From NCBI RefSeq assembly GCF_037977055.1, contig NZ_CP150274.1:4588001-4652000 (forward strand): a DNA stretch of 64,000 bases. Direction: 5' to 3'. This document shows positions 58,037 through 64,000 of this stretch, piece after piece. The notes beneath the pieces were generated by a model. That model made no database searches. It was not told where the DNA came from and worked only from the letters and a program-made list of their open reading frames with translations. Position numbers and translations under genes: made by a program. The DNA comes from Paenibacillus sp. FSL K6-1096. Its GTDB lineage: Bacteria > Bacillota > Bacilli > Paenibacillales > Paenibacillaceae. Each line of letters opens with the position of its first letter. The stretch's first letter is position 1.

Positions 58037-58065
58037 TTCACAATTCAAGGCCTGAACGTTATCTT
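58037..58065 (+). promoter_or_regulatory. Candidate promoter of the lasso peptide cluster
   Basis: TTCACA, 17 bp, TATCTT, about 67 bp before the cyclase ATG. An inverted repeat CACAT/ATGTG lies upstream at 57978-57995. The remainder of the gap 57839-58131 shows no gene. Confidence 0.35.
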
Positions 58066-58131
58066 AGGTAATAAGAAGTGTTCACTATTAAGAACCCGTA
58101 TCGTAATTCTCAAGCGGCTGGAGGTTATGTC

Positions 58132-60057
58132 ATGAGCGCAATCGCCGGGATCTATTCGATGCAGCATGGGCCGCTGGACCCGGAGCTGGGCCCGCGCCTG
58201 ATGCGGCAGCTGCAGCGTTATCCGGCGGATGATGCCGGATGCTGGCAGACGGAGAAGCTGTTCCTGGGCTGCCGCTCGCAGTGGATCACCCCGCAGTCCG
58301 TGGGCGAGTTGATGCCCTATGCCGATCCGCAGCGCGGGCTGGCTATCGTGGCTGACGCCATTATAGATAACCGCAGCGAGCTCTTCGGACAACTCCAGGT
58401 GGTCCGGGAGGACCGGGACTCCATGCCTGACAGCCTGCTGATCCTGCTGGCCTATGAGAAGTGGGGCGAGCAGGCACCAGTTCATCTGGTCGGGGATTTC
58501 GCCTTCATGATCTGGGACTATGCCCGGCAGCGGCTGTTCGGGGCGCGGGATTTCTCGGGCAACCGGACACTGTACTTCCGCCGCACGGGCAGGCAGTTCG
58601 CCTTCTGTACTGTGATGCATCCCTTGCTCACTCTAATGGAAGGCAGGCAGGGGCTGAATGAGACCTGGATCTCGGAGTTTCTGGCAAGCCAAGGTCGGAC
58701 TGATGTAGTGGATCTGTTCTCCACAGTTCACCAGGGGGTGGAGCAGCTGCCTCCGGCCCATTCGGTGACCGTTAGTGCGAAGGGCATTTCGTTCTCCCGG
58801 TATTACACCTTCGAGATTCCGCCTCCCTTGAGGCTGGGCAGCGACGGGGAATACGAGGAAGCGCTCCGCGAGGTGTTCAGCCGGGCGGTCAGCGACCGGC
58901 TGCGCACCCATCTTGCGGCAGGCGCCAACTTAAGCGGCGGACTCGACTCCGGCTCCGTGGTCAGCTTCGCGGCCGAGGAGCTGCGCCGGGCAGGCAAGCC
59001 TCTGTACACGTTCAGCTCTTATCCGCTGGATAACTTCACAGGCTTCAAGCTGGGCCAGCGGGTCACCGATGAACGCCCCTACATCCGGGAGATCATCGAC
59101 CATGTCGGGAACATTGAGCCGAGCTTCCTGAACTTCCCGGACCGCAGCTCTTACGGCGAGATTGACGAATGGCTGGAGATTATGGAGATGCCCTACAAGT
59201 TCATCGAGAACTCCTATTGGCTCAAAGGCATCTATGAGCAGGCTCACTCGCAGGGTGTCGGCGTGCTGCTGAGCGGACAACGCGGCAACTGGAGCGTCTC
59301 CTGGGGGCCGGCGCTGGATTATCAGGCGAAGCTGCTGCGGGAATTCCGCTGGCTCTCCTTCTACCGCGAGAACAAGCTGTACAGCCGCACCATGGGTGTC
59401 AGCCGCAAGAGGATGCTGAAGCTTGCCGGCCGCAAGGCCTTTCCCGTCCTCGGCCAGTTAGCCGGGGGGCGACAGGAAGCGCCGCTGGAGCTGATTCATC
59501 CGGAATTTGCCCGGCGGACAGGCGTGCTGGAGCGGCTGGGCGAACAGGAGTCGATGCTTGCCACCCGGACGGTCTATGAGATCCGCCGCGCGCATTTTCA
59601 GCAGCCGCATGTGTGGAATGTGAACGGGATCGCAGCGACCAAGCTGTCTCTGAAGTACAGGGTATGGGATCGTGACCCTACCAATGATCTGCGTGTCATC
59701 AACTTCTGCCTGTCCGTGCCGGAAGAGCAGTATGTCCAGAACGGAGTCGACCGCTCGCTGATCCGCCGGGCGATGAAGGGGCGGCTGCCGGATACGGTCC
59801 GGCTGAACCAGACGCGGCGCGGGATTCAGGGGGCGGACGGAATTACGCGGATGCTGCCCCAGTGGCCGAAGTTCCTTCAGGAGGTTCAGGAGATGCTCCG
59901 GGACCCGCTCGCATCGTCTTATCTGAATCATACCGGGCTCGCCGGATGCTTGGACCGGCTGGGTAGTGAGCCCGCACCTGCTTTAATCTTCAACACCGAT
60001 TTCCGCCTTCTCACCCGGGGACTGGTATTCTACCGCTTCCTGCAGCGGGTGACCTGA
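58132..60057 (+). CDS. padeC: Lasso peptide cyclase (asparagine synthetase-like, protein C)
   Basis: The 641-residue protein starts at ATG 58132 with GGAGG 8 nt upstream; the frame is open further but lacks an RBS. It has the asparagine synthetase B fold: an N-terminal glutamine-amidotransferase-like domain (about 1-200) and a C-terminal ATP-pyrophosphatase domain with the PPi loop 'LSGGLDSGSVVSFAAEEL' near residue 266. The protein begins MSAIAGIYS, so the catalytic Cys2 of real glutaminases is Ser. That fits lasso cyclases, which adenylate an Asp/Glu side chain and join it to the N-terminal amine of the core with no ammonia. It is the first gene of the cluster, 29 bp before the precursor gene. 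The symbol is by analogy to paeninodin genes. Confidence 0.93.
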   Translation: MSAIAGIYSMQHGPLDPELGPRLMRQLQRYPADDAGCWQTEKLFLGCRSQWITPQSVGELMPYADPQRGLAIVADAIIDNRSELFGQLQVVREDRDSMPDSLLILLAYEKWGEQAPVHLVGDFAFMIWDYARQRLFGARDFSGNRTLYFRRTGRQFAFCTVMHPLLTLMEGRQGLNETWISEFLASQGRTDVVDLFSTVHQGVEQLPPAHSVTVSAKGISFSRYYTFEIPPPLRLGSDGEYEEALREVFSRAVSDRLRTHLAAGANLSGGLDSGSVVSFAAEELRRAGKPLYTFSSYPLDNFTGFKLGQRVTDERPYIREIIDHVGNIEPSFLNFPDRSSYGEIDEWLEIMEMPYKFIENSYWLKGIYEQAHSQGVGVLLSGQRGNWSVSWGPALDYQAKLLREFRWLSFYRENKLYSRTMGVSRKRMLKLAGRKAFPVLGQLAGGRQEAPLELIHPEFARRTGVLERLGEQESMLATRTVYEIRRAHFQQPHVWNVNGIAATKLSLKYRVWDRDPTNDLRVINFCLSVPEEQYVQNGVDRSLIRRAMKGRLPDTVRLNQTRRGIQGADGITRMLPQWPKFLQEVQEMLRDPLASSYLNHTGLAGCLDRLGSEPAPALIFNTDFRLLTRGLVFYRFLQRVT

Positions 60058-60086
60058 GGGACAGAGCTTGAAAGGGGGTGACTACT

Positions 60087-60212
60087 ATGAAAAAGGAATA
60101 CAGCAAGCCTACATTGGAAGTGCTGGATGTGAAAATGACTATGGCTGGCCCCGGGATTTCCATTGCCGATGCCTTCCAAGCCGATCCGGATGAGATCGTT
60201 AGTCACTCCTAG
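60087..60212 (+). CDS. padeA: Lasso peptide precursor, paeninodin-like
   Basis: This short 41-codon gene has GGGGG at 60074-60078 before its ATG. The leader MKKEYSKPTLEVLDVKMTM has the Y..P.L motif bound by the RRE and the conserved Thr at the penultimate position. The predicted core is 22 residues: ring AGPGISIAD (Ala1 N-terminus joined to Asp9) and tail AFQADPDEIVSHS. It is close to paeninodin of Paenibacillus dendritiformis (core AGPGTSTPD...; known from memory), sharing AGPG, D9, AFQ, DPDE and the final Ser that is phosphorylated there. The product would be exported by the ABC gene downstream. The calculated monoisotopic mass for the ring-closed form is about 2178.02 Da, and one phosphate would add 79.97. 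Confidence 0.93.
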   Translation: MKKEYSKPTLEVLDVKMTMAGPGISIADAFQADPDEIVSHS

Positions 60213-60231
60213 TCTTCCCGCGTTAACGCTC

Positions 60232-60272
60232 AGCCCTTATCCCTCTTAGCTTGCTGGAGGGGGATGAGGGCT
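60232..60272 (+). promoter_or_regulatory. 14-bp intercistronic hairpin after the precursor gene
   Basis: AGCCCTTATCCCTC pairs over 14 positions (two G-U pairs) with GAGGGATGAGGGCT-type arm at 60257-60272. No T-run follows, so it is more likely an RNA-processing or stabilising element than a full terminator. It would let precursor mRNA outlast the processing-gene mRNA. Confidence 0.75.
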
Positions 60273-60333
60273 ATCCCCATATTCAATCATCCGGCAGGTA
60301 GCGGGTGAAATTGACAGAGATGGAGTGAACCAT

Positions 60334-61272
60334 ATGGCTGGCACCGCACAATGTCTAGGGTATAAGGCCTTCGGCCTGCAGATTCTCAGCGAATTTCCGT
60401 TGCCGGAGCTTCCCCGGACTGACCTTCCCGGGCAGATAGGCAGTGTATCTGTCGTGCAGGCCGACCTGTCGGCGCGCTGGGAGACCATCCCGAAGATCAC
60501 AGCGAATCTGGGGACAGCCGGCAATGAAGTCATGTTCATGGTGAAGGACACAGCGATCTTCTCCATTCAGAACGGCAGCACGATCACCGTATCGCCGGCA
60601 GCCGGGGCTGATCCGGACAGCGTCCGTCTGTTCATTCTGGGCAGCTGCATGGGGGTTCTGCTGATGCAGAAGGGCATTCTGGCTCTTCACGGAAGCTCGC
60701 TCGTGCTGGAGGGCAAGGCCTATGCATTGGTGGGGCGTTCCGGTGCAGGCAAATCTACGCTGGCTTCTTATTTAATGGACCAGGGCCATCTTATGGTCAG
60801 TGACGACGTTATTCCCGTATTGGTGCACAATGGACATCCATTGGCTGTTCCAGGGTATCCGCAGCAGAAGCTGTGGCAGCAGAGCCTGGACTATTTGGGA
60901 ATGAATTCGTCCGCATACCGCCCGCTGTTCCGGCGGGAGACCAAGTTCGCCGTGCCGGTGCATGACCGCTTCCAGAGTGAGCCGTTGCCGCTGGCCGGGA
61001 TTTTTGAGCTGGCTGTAGGCGGGGCGGAAGAAGTGAAGGTTGAGCCGGTTAACGGGCTGGAGCGGCTTCATATTTTATACAACCATACCTATCAAAAAGC
61101 GCTCGTCGATCCCATGGGCATCCGGGAATGGCATTTCGGGCTGCTCGCTTCGTTCGTAAACCGGCTGCCGATGTACCGGCTAACCCGCCCGGAGCAGGGC
61201 TTCAGCGCGCCGCGGCAGACGGAACTTATTATGGAGACCATTAAGCAGAAGATGGAGGAGATGAACCGATGA
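60334..61272 (+). CDS. padeK: HPr-kinase-like lasso peptide kinase (protein K)
   Basis: The protein has 312 residues from ATG 60334, with GGAG 8 nt before it; GTG 60325 is in frame. It resembles the C-terminal kinase domain of HprK: 'GILALHGSSLVLEGKAYA' (His119), P-loop 'LVGRSGAGKSTLASYL' (134-142) and 'GHLMVSDDVIPVL' with two Asp at 157-158. Proteins of this type in lasso clusters phosphorylate the C-terminal Ser of the precursor (shown for paeninodin). Here the precursor also ends in Ser, so the same reaction is likely. It lacks the N-terminal sensor domain of real HPr kinase. Its stop overlaps the RRE gene. Confidence 0.9.
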   Translation: MAGTAQCLGYKAFGLQILSEFPLPELPRTDLPGQIGSVSVVQADLSARWETIPKITANLGTAGNEVMFMVKDTAIFSIQNGSTITVSPAAGADPDSVRLFILGSCMGVLLMQKGILALHGSSLVLEGKAYALVGRSGAGKSTLASYLMDQGHLMVSDDVIPVLVHNGHPLAVPGYPQQKLWQQSLDYLGMNSSAYRPLFRRETKFAVPVHDRFQSEPLPLAGIFELAVGGAEEVKVEPVNGLERLHILYNHTYQKALVDPMGIREWHFGLLASFVNRLPMYRLTRPEQGFSAPRQTELIMETIKQKMEEMNR

Positions 61273-61574
61273 GTATGAACACGGCAGAGGTGCTGTCCCT
61301 GGATTCGGTGCTGGTTCAGCGGGAAGGCAATATCGCCAGCGACATGGACGGCGAGAAGGTGATGCTGAATGTGAAGAACGGCAAGTATTACAATCTCGGC
61401 GAGGTCGGGGGTGCGATCTGGGAGGCGCTGGCTTCACCGGTGTCCATCCGCCGGATTGCCGAGATCATGCAGGAGACCTTCGAGGTTCCGGCGGAGCTGG
61501 CGCAGCAGGATGTCATTGATTTCGTACAGAATCTGCTGAATGAGGATCTGGTTGCCGTTGTCAGCGGATCATGA
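61269..61574 (+). CDS. padeB1: Lasso RRE protein, PqqD-like (B1)
   Basis: The 101-residue protein is a PqqD-like winged helix, 'VLVQREGNIASDMDGEKVML', 'NVKNGKYYNLGEVGGAIWEALA' and 'EVPAELAQQDVIDFVQNLLNEDLVAVV'. It holds the RiPP recognition element that binds the precursor leader and brings it to the leader peptidase. It is joined by ATGA overlaps to the kinase gene before it and the peptidase gene after it, so the three are translated together. Confidence 0.94.
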   Translation: MSMNTAEVLSLDSVLVQREGNIASDMDGEKVMLNVKNGKYYNLGEVGGAIWEALASPVSIRRIAEIMQETFEVPAELAQQDVIDFVQNLLNEDLVAVVSGS

Positions 61575-62029
61575 AGAAGCTCCGGCGTCTTCGTCAGCTT
61601 TTGAAACATGAAAAGGCCGCGCTGGCGCTGATTCCCGAGGCGTTATGGCGGCTTTTGCTGGTCCGCATCCAGCTGTTGTTCCCCTTCGCCCGGACGGCCC
61701 CGCAGCTTGGGGTGAAATCCCTGGAGACCCCTGCGGTCTCCGATGAAGCGGATCTTCCCCGCATCCGGCAGATTACCACCGCCATCCGGCTGATCAGCCG
61801 CTATACTCCCTGGAAAAGTACCTGTATGGTCCGGGCCGTGGCCGGTCTTAAGATGCTGGAGAAGCGGGGAATTGAGAGCACCCTCTATATGGGGGTAGCG
61901 CGCGACAAGCAGGGCCAGATGATTGCCCATGCCTGGCTGCGCAGCGGGTCAAGCTATGTCTCCGGGGACGATGCGATGCAGGGCTTCGTTGTCGTGGAGA
62001 AGTTCGCCAAGGTGTTACAAGCCGAGTAA
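61571..62029 (+). CDS. padeB2: Lasso leader peptidase, transglutaminase-like (B2)
   Basis: This 152-residue protein is the protease partner of the RRE. The catalytic Cys85 is in 'TPWKSTCMVRAVAGLKMLEK', His120 in 'GQMIAHAWLRSG' and an Asp at 133 or 134 in 'SGDD', consistent with a Cys-His-Asp triad. It cuts between Met19 and Ala20 of the precursor to release the core for cyclisation. Its ATG overlaps the RRE stop codon by 4 bp. Length is normal for a stand-alone B2. Confidence 0.94.
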   Translation: MKKLRRLRQLLKHEKAALALIPEALWRLLLVRIQLLFPFARTAPQLGVKSLETPAVSDEADLPRIRQITTAIRLISRYTPWKSTCMVRAVAGLKMLEKRGIESTLYMGVARDKQGQMIAHAWLRSGSSYVSGDDAMQGFVVVEKFAKVLQAE

Positions 62030-62043
62030 TCGAGGTGGGTTCC

Positions 62044-63834
62044 ATGCAAGCGATCATCTATTATGTCCGGCAGCTTCAGCGGCTGTCCGGGGTGAAGCTG
62101 TACCTTAATCTGCTGGGCATGGTCATCAGCGGCCTGCTGGAGAGCTCGGCCATTCTGCTGCTGGTGCCGATGCTGGGCATGGCCGGGCTTGAGCTGGGCG
62201 GCTCGGCGGCAGCGGCGGCAAGGCTGCCGGGAATTGGCTTCATCCAGGAGCTGCCGCAATCTACGGCGCTGCTGCTGGTGCTGGGCAGCTATGTGCTGAT
62301 TATCCTCTGCCAGAACCTGATCTCACGGTCCGTAGCCATCCGCAATGTGGAGATTCAGCAGACCTACGGCCGGCAGCTGCGGTATGAGGTGTATAGCGCG
62401 TTGCTGCGGGCGGAATGGTCTTTTTTTCTGCGGAAGCGCACCTCCGATCTGATCAATATGATGACTACGGAGCTGGCGAGAGTCCTGGCGGGCATCAGCG
62501 GCTTCCTGCAGTTCCTCACCTCGCTGCTGTTCACCCTGGTGCAGATCGGCTTCGCCTTCTGGCTGTCCCCCAAAATGACGCTTGCCGTCCTCGTCTGCGC
62601 CGCGTTGCTGTCCATCTTCTCCCGGCGGTTCATCCGCAAGGCCAAGCGGCTGGGCAGCCGCAGCACTGAGCTGGGCAAGACGTATCTGGGCGGAATCACG
62701 GACCAACTGAACGGCATCAAGGATATCAAAAGCAATAATCTGGAGCAATCCCGGCTGGACTGGCTGCACGCCTTCACCGGGGAGGTGAAGCAGGAGCAGC
62801 TCGACTACACGCGCCTGCGTTCCAACTCCCAGCTCTTATACAAGCTGTCGTCCACCCTGCTGATTGCTGTATTTATCTTCGTCTCCTTCCGGTTCATGCA
62901 TGTAGAGGGCCCGAGTCTGCTGCTGGTCATACTGGTCTTCACCCGGCTGTGGCCGACCTTCTCCACGCTGCAGGCGCTGCTGGAGCAGCTGGCCTCGGTC
63001 CTGCCGTCGTTCCGGCAGCTCCAGCAGCTGCAGGATGAATGTCTGGCTGCTGCCGAGCATGAGGGGGGAGCGCCTGTGCAGCCGATGACGCTGCAGGATG
63101 GCCTGGAGGCCAGAGACGTCGATTTCCGGTATCAGCCGGATGAGCCGGAGTATTCGCTGCAAGCAGTGAATGTGCGGATTCCGGCCCGGAAGATGACGGC
63201 GATTGTCGGACGCTCGGGCGCAGGCAAAAGCACGCTCGTCGATCTGCTCATGGGGCTGATGCAGCCGGAGCGCGGGGAGATTCTCGCGGACGGCGAGCCG
63301 ATCACCGGGGAGCGGCTGCTCGCCTACCGCCGATCCATCGGGTACGTGGCGCAGGACCCGTTCCTGTACAACGCCACCATCCGCGACAATCTGATGATGA
63401 TCAAGCCGGATGCGGCGGAGGCGGAGCTGTGGGAGGCGCTGGAATTCGCCTCCTCGGCCGACTTCGTCCGCAGGCTGCCGGACGGGCTGGATACGCTGCT
63501 GGGTGACCGCGGCGTCCGCCTGTCAGGCGGCGAGCGGCAGCGCCTGGTGCTGGCGCGCGCCATTATCCGCAAGCCGTCGATCCTGGTGCTCGATGAGGCG
63601 ACCAGCGCGCTCGACACCGAGAACGAGCAGCGGATTCAGGAGGCGCTGGAGCGGCTGAAGGCCTCGGTGACGGTCATCGTCATCGCCCACCGCCTGTCCA
63701 CGATCCGGGGAGCGGACCAGATCCTGGTCATTGACCAGGGCCGGGTCATCCAGCAGGGCGTGTACAGCGGCCTGGCCTCGGAGAAGGGCGGGATGTTCAG
63801 CCGGTTGCTCAAGGGGCAGGAGGAGGCTGGATAG
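62044..63834 (+). CDS. padeD: Lasso peptide ABC exporter (protein D)
   Basis: The protein has 596 residues from ATG 62044, where GAGGTG is 6 nt upstream; GTG 62035 is in frame. It has six membrane helices (about 20-310), then an ATPase domain with Walker A 'AIVGRSGAGKSTLVDLLMGL', signature 'LSGGERQRLVLARAIIRKPS', Walker B 'ILVLDEATSALD' and switch 'IAHRLSTI'. All catalytic residues are intact, so it would work as a homodimer. It exports the mature lasso peptide and may give self-protection. It is the last gene of the cluster; the repeat array that follows begins about 30 bp after the stop. Confidence 0.94.
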   Translation: MQAIIYYVRQLQRLSGVKLYLNLLGMVISGLLESSAILLLVPMLGMAGLELGGSAAAAARLPGIGFIQELPQSTALLLVLGSYVLIILCQNLISRSVAIRNVEIQQTYGRQLRYEVYSALLRAEWSFFLRKRTSDLINMMTTELARVLAGISGFLQFLTSLLFTLVQIGFAFWLSPKMTLAVLVCAALLSIFSRRFIRKAKRLGSRSTELGKTYLGGITDQLNGIKDIKSNNLEQSRLDWLHAFTGEVKQEQLDYTRLRSNSQLLYKLSSTLLIAVFIFVSFRFMHVEGPSLLLVILVFTRLWPTFSTLQALLEQLASVLPSFRQLQQLQDECLAAAEHEGGAPVQPMTLQDGLEARDVDFRYQPDEPEYSLQAVNVRIPARKMTAIVGRSGAGKSTLVDLLMGLMQPERGEILADGEPITGERLLAYRRSIGYVAQDPFLYNATIRDNLMMIKPDAAEAELWEALEFASSADFVRRLPDGLDTLLGDRGVRLSGGERQRLVLARAIIRKPSILVLDEATSALDTENEQRIQEALERLKASVTVIVIAHRLSTIRGADQILVIDQGRVIQQGVYSGLASEKGGMFSRLLKGQEEAG

Positions 63835-63864
63835 AGCTGCGTCGATGAGTAGGCGTGTGGGCCG

Positions 63865-63992
63865 AATGTAATCGAAAAACCGATTACATTCAGCGCTGCG
63901 TGGACGTGTGGGCCCAATGTAATCGAAAAACCGACTACATTCGGAGCTGTGTGGGCGTGTGGGCCGAATGTAATCGAAAAACCGATTACATT
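63865..63992 (+). repeat. Array 4: three 51-bp palindrome units, cut by the window edge
   Basis: Units start at 63865, 63916 and 63967, an exact 51-bp period. Each has AATGTAATCG, loop AAAAAC, CGATTACATT (one unit has CGACTACATT). The linkers are similar (GCGTGGACGTGTGGGCC type). The loop and outer AATGTA/TACATT match arrays 1 and 3, but the inner stem is different on both arms. The array may continue past the window. Confidence 0.93.
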
Positions 63993-64000
63993 GGCTGACC

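Noticed and set aside
58132..60057. Asparagine synthetase for amino acid synthesis
   Set aside because: The N-terminal Cys is missing and the gene is in a run with precursor, RRE, peptidase and exporter genes; lasso cyclase explains all.
60334..61272. True HPr kinase/phosphorylase
   Set aside because: No N-terminal sensor domain, and it sits inside a lasso operon beside a precursor ending in Ser.

Overview
The window looks like chromosomal DNA of a Paenibacillus or a close relative. The evidence is: strong AGGAGG-type ribosome binding sites, some GTG and TTG starts, moderately high GC with AT-rich promoters, an S-layer-homology (SLH) surface protein, a GH11 xylanase, cre-like sites, many AraC, GNAT and ABC genes typical of large soil Bacillales genomes, and a paeninodin-type lasso peptide cluster. 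No rRNA, tRNA, prophage or cas genes were seen.

Layout. 1-1.2 kb: end of a DUF4304-like gene and a small membrane protein. 1.26-3.19 kb: a group II intron with its reverse transcriptase, lying just downstream of a terminator. 3.28-3.48 kb: a 52-bp tandem palindrome array. 3.7-9.6 kb: a giant repeat-containing SLH protein behind a structured leader. 9.7-20.8 kb: NUDIX, AraC/GH105 pair, ParE remnant, two effector-binding-domain proteins, YaaA, a 1127-residue HEAT-like protein, GNAT and a membrane protein. 21-28.4 kb: ROK regulator, sugar ABC importer, polyol dehydrogenase and xylanase, probably a carbohydrate block under catabolite control. 28.5-32.9 kb: small accessory genes (FGE-like lipoprotein, retropepsin-like pair, ClbS/DfsB, histidine phosphatase, AraC, GNAT). 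33.2-38.4 kb: heterodimeric ABC exporter and an amino acid permease. 39-44.4 kb: DUF4003 protein, GH94-like protein, AKR and SDR oxidoreductases. 44.4-48.2 kb: a MITE-like element and a MacB/FtsX-type ABC system. 48.5-54.7 kb: an Opp/Dpp oligopeptide importer with a long structured leader. 54.8-57.8 kb: PIG-V-like glycosyltransferase, YgjP-like metallohydrolase, GNAT. 58.1-63.8 kb: the lasso peptide cluster.

The lasso cluster (cyclase, 41-residue precursor, HPr-kinase-like tailoring kinase, RRE, leader peptidase, ABC exporter) is the main biosynthetic system. The precursor core resembles paeninodin, with a predicted Ala1-Asp9 ring and a C-terminal Ser available for phosphorylation, but it differs at many positions.

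The least explained signal is in the intergenic DNA. Six arrays of short inverted repeats recur with a fixed 50-52 bp period. They belong to at least four sequence families, and one array lies inside a terminal-inverted-repeat element. A separate structured element of about 90-95 bp is present twice.
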